From contig NW_019091743.1 of the NCBI RefSeq assembly GCF_001949145.1, positions 35,949 through 61,588 of the forward strand: DNA of 25,640 bases, written 5' to 3'. The position numbers were made by a program, and so were the translations under genes. Origin of the DNA: Acanthaster planci (lineage: Eukaryota; Echinodermata; Asteroidea; Valvatida; Acanthasteridae). How positions within the stretch are numbered: position 1 is the first letter of the stretch; each line of letters opens with the position of its first letter. The notes under the pieces were generated by a model. That model was given only the letters and a program-made list of their open reading frames with translations. It was not told where the DNA came from and made no database searches. Positions 21,801-25,640 of the stretch are shown one piece after another.

Positions 21801-21914
21801 CCGGGTGTGAATAACTGCACTGCTTGTCTCTGCCACATTCTCCACACCCCTGTCATGACTGTCCAGTCGGTAACGAAGCAAAGGGGAGTGTTCTTGTGCA
21901 CCTGCCCTCTTCAT
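3674..21914 (-). CDS. SLC12A9: SLC12A9-type cation-chloride cotransporter family protein (11 exons, 3' end outside window)
   Basis: Seen: joining exons 21914-21707, 19986-19852, 13875-13741, 11546-11253, 11030-10923, 10480-10369, 9771-9614, 8790-8705, 7960-7836, 5805-5613 and 3839-3674 gives one uninterrupted frame of 573 codons plus one base. All junctions are GT-AG and all phases agree. The product has an N-terminal tail with SPLLRYRL, a 12-helix membrane core carrying [32 protein letters not shown] and [11 protein letters not shown], and then [18 protein letters not shown], a stretch characteristic of SLC12A9 rather than of NKCC, KCC or SLC12A8. Known of the family: SLC12A9 (CIP1) was described as a partner of NKCC1 and has more recently been linked to lysosomal ammonium-chloride transport; its transport activity is less settled than that of its relatives. 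The vertebrate protein is about 900 residues, so roughly 300 C-terminal residues are missing here. Inference: a functional single-copy gene, since no frame break is seen. Confidence 0.93.
3840..4699. other. Intronic sequence, no recognised feature
   Basis: First half of the intron between exons 10 and 11. Small open frames exist on both strands but none resembles a known family or has paired splice signals that extend the SLC12A9 frame. Confidence 0.45.
4700..5341 (+). mobile_element. CR1/L2-type LINE 3' end, one frameshift
   Basis: The plus-strand frame at 4700-5094 encodes the C-terminal part of a LINE reverse transcriptase: [30 protein letters not shown], then [18 protein letters not shown] and [13 protein letters not shown]. 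After a frameshift near 5085 it continues as [27 protein letters not shown] and [12 protein letters not shown], stopping at 5246. A short 3' UTR ends in gtgctatataaag and ATTATTATTATTA at 5328-5341. Only the last third of the ORF2-like protein is present, so it is a 5'-truncated, inactive copy. It is the best preserved LINE in the window and lies antisense to SLC12A9 in the exon 10-11 intron. Confidence 0.87.
5613..5805 (-). CDS. SLC12A9: SLC12A9 exon 10: TM11, TM12 and [12 protein letters not shown]
   Basis: Acceptor attccacag|accatc and donor ccatcag|gtttgt bound 193 bases, entering in phase 2 and leaving in phase 0. The product is [60 protein letters not shown] and IFHQ. The two hydrophobic blocks are the last two membrane helices. 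[13 protein letters not shown] and WGYxxQALxFHQ are strongly conserved in SLC12A9. Confidence 0.94.
5806..6149. other. Intronic sequence, no recognised feature
   Basis: AT-rich start of the intron between exons 9 and 10. It has the acceptor-side sequence of exon 10 and nothing else that I can identify. Confidence 0.45.
6150..6780 (+). mobile_element. Decayed CR1/L2-type LINE 3' end
   Basis: The plus-strand frame from about 6205 reads [20 protein letters not shown], then [11 protein letters not shown][14 protein letters not shown], then [20 protein letters not shown]. This is the ELHWLPV region of a Jockey-group LINE in which the Trp codon is now TGA. A frameshift precedes it near 6200, and further remnants ([11 protein letters not shown]-like) are visible near 6600-6635. 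It is more diverged than the LINE at 4700-5341. Confidence 0.75.
6781..6870. repeat. AT microsatellite and T8-G11 tract
   Basis: An A-run followed by an (AT)n tract lies at 6781-6806, probably descended from the LINE tail. A run of eight T followed by eleven G is at 6852-6870. Confidence 0.8.
6884..7299 (+). mobile_element. TTAA-type MITE, copy 3 (416 bp)
   Basis: Third member of the same MITE family in the same orientation, collinear over its whole length with the copy at 1003-1417. It begins CCCCTTGACGGCAGGAAT and ends CGGCGCGAAGGGG. The right flank is TTAA (7300-7303); the left flank is TCAA (6880-6883), best read as a mutated TTAA. It is noncoding. Confidence 0.82.
7304..7797. other. Intronic sequence, no recognised gene
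   Basis: AT-rich spacer between MITE copy 3 and the TTA repeat near exon 9. From about 7670 it resembles a LINE 3' UTR in base composition and ends in the (ATT)n tract, but no coding remnant is recognisable. Confidence 0.4.
7798..7820. repeat. (ATT)n tract close to the exon 9 donor
   Basis: About seven ATT units at 7800-7820. The tail lies about 15 bases intron-ward of the exon 9 donor (GT at 7835-7834). It looks like a LINE-type 3' tail. Confidence 0.85.
7836..7960 (-). CDS. SLC12A9: SLC12A9 exon 9: TM10 and SAPNFR motif
   Basis: Acceptor ctttgctag|cttgtt and donor aattttcg|gtaagt bound 125 bases, entering in phase 0 and leaving in phase 2. The encoded stretch is [20 protein letters not shown] and [21 protein letters not shown](R). 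The ASAPNFRP motif is shared across SLC12 proteins and is split by the intron inside the Arg codon. A (TTA)n tract begins only about 15 bases past the donor. Confidence 0.93.
7961..8704. other. Intron between exons 8 and 9, no feature seen
   Basis: 744 bases of ordinary intronic sequence. No repeat or conserved frame was recognised. Confidence 0.5.
8705..8790 (-). CDS. SLC12A9: SLC12A9 exon 8: TM9 segment
   Basis: Acceptor gtttacag|gtttgc and donor gttcag|gtaagc bound 86 bases, entering in phase 1 and leaving in phase 0. It encodes [20 protein letters not shown] then LMSWVLVQ. The GNP(I/W)xAVLxSWxLVQ pattern matches the SLC12A9 TM9 region. This is the smallest coding exon found. Confidence 0.9.
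8791..9613. other. Intron between exons 7 and 8, no feature seen
   Basis: 823 bases of intronic sequence. The TCAGTTCAATTCAGCTCAGTTCA cluster near 9500-9522 is a short degenerate direct repeat. Nothing else is recognised. Confidence 0.5.
9614..9771 (-). CDS. SLC12A9: SLC12A9 exon 7: short loop and TM8
   Basis: Acceptor cactttcag|agaatt and donor gtatttg|gtataa bound 158 bases, entering in phase 2 and leaving in phase 1. The product runs [16 protein letters not shown], then [20 protein letters not shown], then [14 protein letters not shown]. The loop before TM8 is short, as in SLC12A9 and unlike the long glycosylated loop of NKCC proteins. The donor is non-consensus after GTA; unspliced reading would reach a stop after about ten codons. 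Confidence 0.92.
9772..10368. other. Intron between exons 6 and 7, no feature seen
   Basis: 597 bases. Several overlapping open frames on both strands lack family resemblance and are taken as chance. Confidence 0.5.
10369..10480 (-). CDS. SLC12A9: SLC12A9 exon 6: [14 protein letters not shown] and TM7
   Basis: Acceptor gatttttag|gtgaac and donor ctcaca|gtaagt bound 112 bases; entry is phase 1 and exit is phase 2. The exon encodes [17 protein letters not shown], the conserved cytoplasmic turn after TM6 (SGDLKDP in relatives), then the TM7 helix [19 protein letters not shown]. Residues are about 294-331. Confidence 0.94.
10481..10922. other. Intron between exons 5 and 6, no feature seen
   Basis: 442 bases of intronic sequence with normal splice signals at each end and no recognised repeat. 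Confidence 0.5.
10923..11030 (-). CDS. SLC12A9: SLC12A9 exon 5: TM6 with [11 protein letters not shown] signature
   Basis: Acceptor cctaacag|gtaaat and donor atgtcag|gtacta enclose 108 bases, phase 1 on both sides, residues 258-293. The product is [18 protein letters not shown] followed by [18 protein letters not shown]. The [10 protein letters not shown] segment is an SLC12 family signature in the broken TM6 helix near the substrate site. The upstream intron is only 222 bases, the shortest in the gene. Confidence 0.94.
11253..11546 (-). CDS. SLC12A9: SLC12A9 exon 4: TM4, TM5 and a glycosylatable extracellular loop
   Basis: Acceptor gttgatgcag|gagctt and donor ttgtatg|gtaagt bound this 294-base exon, phase 1 on both sides, residues 160-257. 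It has two hydrophobic helices (around [21 protein letters not shown] and [20 protein letters not shown]), joined by GAGMFARTS. Then comes a polar loop with two adjacent N-glycosylation sequons, NGS and NYT, consistent with an external or lumenal loop. The loop ends in [14 protein letters not shown], comparable to the TGFNSSTLKDNL-type stretch of vertebrate SLC12A9. It is the largest exon in the window. Confidence 0.94.
11547..12091. other. Intron between exons 3 and 4, proximal part
   Basis: Sequence between the exon 4 acceptor and the TTAA-flanked element. No gene was recognised. Confidence 0.45.
12092..13584. mobile_element. 1.49 kb TTAA-flanked TIR element
   Basis: Left end AGGGGATGGGCCATGTAGGG and the reverse complement of the right end AGGGGATAAGCCGTGCTGGG form imperfect terminal inverted repeats. 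Each is directly flanked by TTAA (12088-12091 and 13585-13588), as expected for a target duplication. Base composition inside differs from the surrounding intron: it is richer in CpG, for example cacgcgtacgcgtcg near 12842. TTAA targets occur in piggyBac and Kolobok groups, and I cannot assign this element to either. No transposase domain was recognised; one acidic open frame is present on the minus strand. It occupies most of the exon 3-4 intron. Confidence 0.72.
13021..13512 (-). CDS. Acidic open frame inside the TTAA element (possible exon or relic)
   Basis: The minus-strand frame is open for 163 codons between stops, from 13512 down to the TAA at 13021. There is no ATG in the frame except about ten codons before the stop, so as a free-standing gene it would lack a start; it could be an internal exon or a decayed gene. 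The early part includes [17 protein letters not shown] and is basic or neutral. The middle is Ser/Asp-rich ([20 protein letters not shown], then [18 protein letters not shown]). The end has [18 protein letters not shown] do not recognise the family. The position inside a TIR element suggests a transposon-borne or captured fragment. Confidence 0.3.
   Translation of the reverse strand, partial: FQNAPKYFRNYNFHDPISLRSWSKSYTTAVGYRKLSEEIPKNHDIIGWSPLSGDCLHYATARRHVRNVQVVAIVSDSSNDNSSVDAFSDHDSDQLSCLSDSFDEESDIEGADEAQEILSCQFEPEYTQEEIFQLEAVCHRHGGDPDRQSVSGLVMISFFPVPL
13741..13875 (-). CDS. SLC12A9: SLC12A9 exon 3: [10 protein letters not shown] motif and TM3
   Basis: This 135-base exon, phase 1 on both sides, encodes residues 115-159: [16 protein letters not shown], then a helix continuing to [11 protein letters not shown]. 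This is one of the best conserved stretches of the SLC12 family. Two acceptor AGs lie six bases apart. The inner one (gttcag|tcatg) is chosen because it rebuilds GGAYFMISR; the outer one (ccacag|gttcag) would replace the F by C-S-V. The donor is gactggag|gtaggt. A 5.98 kb intron lies upstream. Confidence 0.94.
13876..15836. other. Largest intron (exons 2-3), proximal part
   Basis: Intronic sequence with a short tandem duplication (tcaaagaaacaattgt at 14238-14253 and 14255-14270), a TATATATAC pair near 15258-15282 and a C10-A7 run near 15297-15311. No gene was recognised. Confidence 0.5.
15837..16596. mobile_element. Inverted-repeat element rich in GGATCTGATCC
   Basis: The left end has gcgttcccacttgaattggg (15841-15860), and the right end has, inverted, cattcccacttgatccattg (16590-16571). 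Both ends then carry AAAGGTGGAT and gatccgg words in inverted order. The palindromic word ggatc(t)gatcc recurs at least four times near 16460-16570. This is the structure of a nonautonomous TIR or foldback element about 760 bases long. No target duplication is obvious and no protein is encoded. A GCATGCATGC/TGCGCATGCG cluster lies at about 16312-16335. Confidence 0.6.
17029..18522. repeat. Region with inverted sets of the GTAACAGACATGACA motif
   Basis: The motif GTAACRGACATGACA occurs on the plus strand at 17029-17043 and 17050-17064, with a partial copy at 17106-17114. Its reverse complement, TGTCATGTCTGTTA(C), occurs at 17786-17800, 18126-18135 (partial), 18149-18163 (variant), 18342-18354 and 18507-18520. 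Thus all left copies face one way and all right copies face the other. This looks like subterminal repeats of a nonautonomous DNA transposon, though no clean ends were located. Confidence 0.5.
18523..19238. other. Large intron, distal part with palindromic ACATGT words
   Basis: Intronic sequence between the motif region and the foldback element at 19239. It contains several TACATGTA-type clusters. No gene was recognised. Confidence 0.45.
19239..19339. repeat. Foldback (hairpin) element, 33-base arms
   Basis: The arm at 19239-19271 (atcacactcggg, then ggaacacagaataatg) is repeated inverted at 19307-19339 (cattattctgtgttcc, then gtgtgat). The inner 16 bases of each arm match perfectly. The loop is about 35 bases. 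It could be a short MITE. Confidence 0.8.
19852..19986 (-). CDS. SLC12A9: SLC12A9 exon 2: TM2 and the GGGAY motif
   Basis: Acceptor catacag|gctatg and donor gcttatt|gtatcc bound a 135-base exon, phase 1 on both sides. It encodes residues 70-114: a TM2 helix ([18 protein letters not shown]) followed by [17 protein letters not shown]. The GGGAY stretch is conserved across SLC12 transporters in a partly unwound region near the ion path. The donor is weak at positions +4 to +6. Readthrough past the donor stays open for dozens of codons, but that tail does not resemble the family, whereas splicing to exon 3 restores the family motif exactly. Confidence 0.93.
19987..21706. other. Intron between exons 1 and 2
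   Basis: 1,720 bases. It contains a degenerate minisatellite at about 20329-20515 and several ACATGTAC clusters (near 20330, 21020, 21105 and 21315). No exon was recognised. Confidence 0.5.
20329..20515. repeat. Degenerate TACTCGGACTTGG minisatellite
   Basis: Variants of TACTCGGACTTGG and TACTTGTACTTGG repeat along this stretch (exact at 20331-20343 and 20351-20363, decayed later). Open frames over it are a by-product of the repeat. Confidence 0.7.
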
Positions 21915-21945
21915 GTCTGCTTCTTTCCGTAACCAAGATTTAATT
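21707..21945 (-). CDS. SLC12A9: SLC12A9 exon 1 (first coding exon): N-terminal tail and TM1
   Basis: The start is placed at the ATG at 21914-21912 because it puts the SPLLRYRL motif near residue 10, as in vertebrate SLC12A9, and has a purine at -3. A good acceptor (ggctttag) ends at 21946, so the exon probably begins at 21945 with 31 bases before the ATG; a 5' noncoding exon is then expected upstream. That 31-base leader is open in frame, so a longer N-terminus encoded upstream cannot be excluded. Residues 1-45 are a polar cytoplasmic tail with several Ser/Thr. Residues 46-69 ([20 protein letters not shown] and on) form the first transmembrane helix. The donor is cgcgttg|gtgagt, phase 1. Confidence 0.88.
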
Positions 21946-22434
21946 CTAAAGCCAAATAAAGATGAAAAGAAAATAATGTATTTATCTTCAAACAGACTTG
22001 AAGCACATGCAACACTTCAGAGTCCAGAGAGCCCTTTGCAGCTCTGAATCATTTTGATAAAGGAAACAATACACATTCTGGGAATATACATGTACATGTA
22101 GCAACACAGTACATGGAATGCAATATTGACTGTGGTATGGGTACATTTACATACATACATGTACATGTATACCTGTTACGGTCTGTTGTTATGGACTGAC
22201 AAGGTACATACAGATTAAATACGTTTATGCGTTCATAATGCCACCTGTATGATATGGAGTGACTTTATGCTGGTAGCGGTACATAACATGTACATTTGAT
22301 TTTTTTTTTATTTTTAAATTTTAAACTACTTTTCCTATTTTTCTTCCAATTGCGAATTCTGACACGTCTTAAATCAGATTGACTTACCGGTAAAACTACA
22401 CAGAAGTACATGTATGGAAGACTTGTGATTAACT

Positions 22435-22605
22435 TAGACTCAACTCAAAATTTGTACTGAATTGACTCATCTGGAGACCCAGTGGGTAAAAGACATGACT
22501 AGGCTCAAGTCAAAGCAAGCAAATGAGTTGACTTGAGCCCTTCATTAACACTCAAGTCAAAGACTAACAACACAAGTCCCAAAACTATGTCCAAAGTCCA
22601 CAAAT
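22435..22605. repeat. GACTCAAGTC-rich degenerate repeat with hairpin
   Basis: Words such as gactcaact, actcaagtcaaag and gttgacttgagcc recur. A perfect 12-base inverted repeat, ggctcaagtcaa at 22502-22513 and ttgacttgagcc at 22528-22539, has a 14-base loop. Confidence 0.7.
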
Positions 22606-23405
22606 TGATATACCACGGAAATAAATTGCAAATTTTATACATGTACATGTATGTGCTGGGGGACAGTGAAACACTATTTCGTCTATAACCACTACACATG
22701 TATTTGTGTTTACATCATTTGTTCATGTTTATAACTGTGCCAATTTTGCCGTAATTCAGCATGATTGTGTCAGCAGAAGATAGCAGGTTGGTTTTCAATA
22801 AAAAGAACAGGTTTTTCTCGTTCCAAAAATGCTATAAGAAATTTAATTTTTGTGCAGGACAACATTAGAACCAAAAAAATACATGTAAGGAACATTCAGT
22901 CCGTGTGCAAACATGGTGGTTCCAAATTCAAATGCAGGCATGATGGGAGAGATGCTGCATTTTCAGACATTACCCATGACAGAATTAGATACTGGTAGCT
23001 TTCTGCAAGACTCCTTCAGAAATGTCAAGAAAAAAACATTGTACCAGTACTCCCTACCAATTATTTTAGTTGAATTTGTTCAACTAAATCGTATTTTGGT
23101 AAGGACAGTTTCAGTGGAGTGAAATACATTATGAGGCAGTAAAATGTATTCCACCAAGTTCATTCTCCTGCTTCCATGAAATAAATTACTGCAGTAAAAC
23201 AAAACAATTGTTGAGTGCCATTTGCTCCTCAGGTGTGCAAAACACCATGGACCCCTGCAAAGCAGGCAACAATTATATAATGTTCACTTCACTCTCTGCA
23301 TAGCCTCTTACATTTCAAACTATTTCTGTGATGTCACTCTTTTGTTCAAAGTGTACATATAGATTATTTTTATGAATCTACAGTTATTGTACGTAAACCA
23401 TTTCA

Positions 23406-23525
23406 CAGAATGCGTCTTTCGCGGCTCGAAATTGGGCTAATCATCCCGGAAGCAAGTACTTGCTCCCTAGACAGCTAAATTTGTCACTTTATAGGAGCAA
23501 GTACAGGTAAATGTAGCTCCCATAC
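23406..23525. repeat. Dispersed repeat with inverted GGAGCAAGTAC words
   Basis: Starts near cggctcgaaattgggctaat and has agcaagtacttgctcc (23450-23465, a palindrome) and ggagcaagtac (23491-23501). The ggctcgaaatt start resembles the inverse of the end of the repeat at 24178-24303, so the two may be related copies. Confidence 0.45.
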
Positions 23526-23825
23526 ATTATTAAAGACACATGTTCAAAAAAAAAAGCAAAGACCCTGGTCCTTGCTGTTGTTTTTGTTTAAATTAATGAC
23601 ACTGATAACTTACAGCTTAGGCTTGGGCAGAGATGAAAGCCTTGATTGAGTTGTTATTTTTGCGGGTTGCACTTGACAAACAACTAGTAGTGAGTACATG
23701 ACCAACCGGAATCTCAAACATGTGCTTAGTGACACTACACAAAAAGTCGGGCACCGGGCCTTTATAACATGCATATGAGCAGAGATGTAAAAGGGAACTA
23801 ACTGTAGAAATCGAGCATTTTTTAA

Positions 23826-23950
23826 ACAAGTGGATTAGGCTGAGACTTTGGTTTTGCTGGTTCCAGCTATTTTGGAGCATGGTTCAAAACCACATGTTCA
23901 AGCTATGACTGGAACCAGCGAAACTGAAGTCTAAGTCGAAACCACTCGTT
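23826..23950. repeat. Foldback element with about 40-base arms
   Basis: The left arm (acaagtgg, then gactttggttttgctggttccag near 23841-23865) pairs with the right arm (ctggaaccagcgaaactgaagtct near 23909-23932, then ccactcgt at 23942-23949). The core ctggttccag/ctggaaccag matches exactly; outer parts match imperfectly. Confidence 0.75.
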
Positions 23951-24006
23951 TGGCTTGAATTTACACACGGGAGGGCAGTTTCCATACAATCATAACACTG
24001 GCCTTG

Positions 24007-24042
24007 GGTGTATGTGTGTGTACGTTCATGTGTGTGTGCATG
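24007..24042. repeat. TG microsatellite
   Basis: Interrupted (TG)n: gtgtatgtgtgtgtacgttcatgtgtgtgtgcatg. Confidence 0.85.
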
Positions 24043-24177
24043 CGAGACTGCGGCGTGCACTCGGTGACATCGTAAACAAAATTGTACCGTGTTATGGTTC
24101 CATGACAAGGCTGATCTGAAGTGAAGTCAAAAAGTTCAGGAATTTTTCATGACAAAAGTAGAAACAAACAGTAAAAA

Positions 24178-24303
24178 TGTTCAGGTACATGGAATCAAAC
24201 GGGCGTAAGTACTTGTGCCTGTCACTACGATTTACGGGCGCATTTCTGAGACAAACGCGTGCATTTTCACAACTGTACCTGCGCCCGTTAGTTTTGAGCC
24301 CTA
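24178..24303. repeat. Dispersed repeat with inverted AACGGGCG ends
   Basis: Contains aaacgggcgtaagtacttg (24198-24216) and, inverted, aacgggcgcaggtacagttg (24292-24273), with a central tacgggcgc. The right end, read in reverse, begins agggctcaaaactaacgggc. It is possibly related to the repeat at 23406-23525. Confidence 0.5.
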
Positions 24304-24489
24304 ATATTGGTTGTATAATATGTAATTAGCACTAGTAGTAGAGGTCATGCTATTTAGATTGAACAAGCATCAACGAGCTTCAACAAAGCAAAATATTCAA
24401 GCATTTTTATGCAAATATTACATTAGTGAGGCTCCCAAATATCATATTCAATGTATCACGTTATCGAAAATTATATTTGAGTTAAGCCT

Positions 24490-24600
24490 GTTCAATATGA
24501 CAATATTTCACGATATTTCGATATGATGTTGATATCGGATATCGTATCATTCGTAAAAAAACACATATCGGGATATCGTGCCAATCGATACACCAAACAT
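24490..24600. repeat. GATATCG-rich stretch
   Basis: GATAT and ATATCG words recur at short distances (cacgatatttcgatatgatg, gatatcggatatcg, tatcgggatatcg, caatcgata). Such runs occur near the ends of some hAT-type elements, but no boundaries were found. Confidence 0.5.
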
Positions 24601-25200
24601 TTTTGCGATAAGCTCCAAACAATGTACTGTATGCACATAGGGAAGTCAATGCACCGTGTATTGAGCCCTGCATTATTGCATTTAGGCCACACAAATGCTC
24701 CATTGAAAACCTCAAATCACAAAGTCACTGTTGGCATCAAGCAGCTGCAAGGGTCTTAAAAGTATTAGGGGGCAGAACCAAACCAACAGACTGTATGCAT
24801 GTGTAATGTATTGTACATGTACAGTAAACCCAAGCTACACGTACATGTACATGTAAGTCGGCTCTCTCACTCGAGATTGTCATACCAAGCCCGCGTGGTG
24901 CACATGTACTCGGCTGTTTTCCAATACTCAACTTCGTCTCCATCTCAGGCTCCGTCTCCAAAACAAATTCCCGATTGTGGGCCTGAAGCATTTCAATTAA
25001 ATTGAAGAACTGTAATGTTTGGCTCTTTTGCATCTTACTTGATCTTTTGTGTCACTATCAAACTTGCTATTGCATTTACAACTTCAAAGTCAGGTAGTAA
25101 AAAAAAAATCAGTTGACGCCTGAACGGAGATGAAGTTAAGTATTGGAAAACGGTCTACATGTTACGTTCGTTCAATAAGGCGAACCCCAAAATAGACAGA

Positions 25201-25211
25201 GCGCATGCGTG
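25201..25211. promoter_or_regulatory. NRF1-like palindrome near a possible first exon
   Basis: GCGCATGCGTG matches the core of the NRF1 site (GCGCATGCGC). It lies just upstream of the candidate plus-strand first exon in a locally CpG-richer stretch. This fits a housekeeping or shared promoter but is only a motif match. Confidence 0.3.
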
Positions 25212-25235
25212 TAGCCCGAAAGGGGTTCCCTGGTT

Positions 25236-25435
25236 ATGTACCCAACCACGTGCATGCATCAGTCAAGCAGTGTGGGGCTTGTCGCTGCACGACTCCAGGC
25301 AACTGTGGCGAAGGAAACCGATACCGAAGCGCGATATTTTTATTGCCGTCTTACGAGAATTTTTTGTGGTCTTGTAGAAAAGGACCGAGTGAAAAATGCT
25401 GACTTATCAGAAATAAATGACAACTTAGAAATAAG
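25236..25435 (+). CDS. Possible first coding exon of a plus-strand neighbour gene
   Basis: From ATG 25236 (or ATG 25254) the frame runs open through KETDTEARYFYCRLTRIFCG, then LVEKDRVKNADLSEINDNLE, to a strong donor, ataag|gtgagg, at 25435/25436. The frame meets a TGA two codons after the donor, so splicing is required. Composition, charge pattern and local CpG content look coding, and the segment lies opposite in strand to SLC12A9, as in head-to-head gene pairs. I do not recognise the protein. It could also be chance: only about 65 codons are visible and no second exon is in the window. Confidence 0.35.
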
Positions 25436-25640
25436 GTGAGGATGTGCTCTGTCCATTTGGGGGGTTGCCTTTCTGAGCGAATTTTACCGCTAATGTGTGC
25501 GGGGAAATGGCTTTTTCCATTTGGTGCCATGATATGATATATGATAATTTAATGTCCACAATTTCCATGTAGAAATTTGCTTTCCACATAAGAGTTCAAA
25601 ATGTAGAAATAATACGTAGGCCTGTACATGGTTTTTTGTT

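Larger units (their letters stand above)
21946..25200. other. 5' intron or upstream region of SLC12A9
   Basis: Because exon 1 appears to start at an acceptor, a 5' UTR exon and the promoter should lie here or beyond, but I could not locate them. The stretch holds foldback repeats, a TG microsatellite and ACATGTAC clusters, listed separately. Confidence 0.4.

Noticed and set aside
1-25640. tRNA, rRNA, CRISPR array or bacterial operon
   Set aside because: No cloverleaf with A and B boxes, no rRNA core and no regularly spaced direct repeats were recognised; the gene structure is clearly eukaryotic.

Overview
This is a metazoan genomic window, AT-rich, with GT-AG spliced exons, long introns and many decayed transposons. 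The encoded protein is close to vertebrate SLC12A9. The dense short TACATGTA-type palindromes, LINE tails of (TTA)n and many TIR elements fit a marine invertebrate. I cannot name the species or phylum from the sequence alone.

The one gene I can support firmly is on the minus strand: an SLC12A9-type cation-chloride cotransporter family member (also called CIP1). Eleven coding exons, from the probable start codon at 21914 to the end of exon 11 at 3674, join with matching splice phases into 573 complete codons. They cover the N-terminus, all expected membrane segments and the start of the cytoplasmic C-terminal domain. The last third of the protein (about 300 residues by comparison with the family) is not found and should lie beyond position 1. 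A possible first exon of a second gene on the plus strand, ending in a splice donor at 25435, sits at the right edge. It may be a head-to-head neighbour.

Layout: 1-3673 is the terminal partial intron, with a LINE 3' end split by a TTAA-flanked MITE and a second, shorter MITE copy. 3674-11546 holds exons 11 to 4, with two further LINE remnants and a third MITE copy in the introns. 11547-13740 is an intron filled mostly by a 1.49 kb TTAA-flanked TIR element that carries an acidic open frame. 13741-13875 is exon 3. 13876-19851 is the largest intron. It holds a 760 bp inverted-repeat element rich in GGATCTGATCC and a 1.5 kb region where a GTAACAGACATGACA motif points inward from both sides. 19852-21945 holds exons 2 and 1. 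21946-25200 is 5' intron or upstream DNA with foldback repeats and palindrome clusters.

There is no prokaryotic system, CRISPR array, rRNA or tRNA that I could recognise. The most novel material is the family of TTAA-targeting elements and the subterminal-motif region in the large intron.
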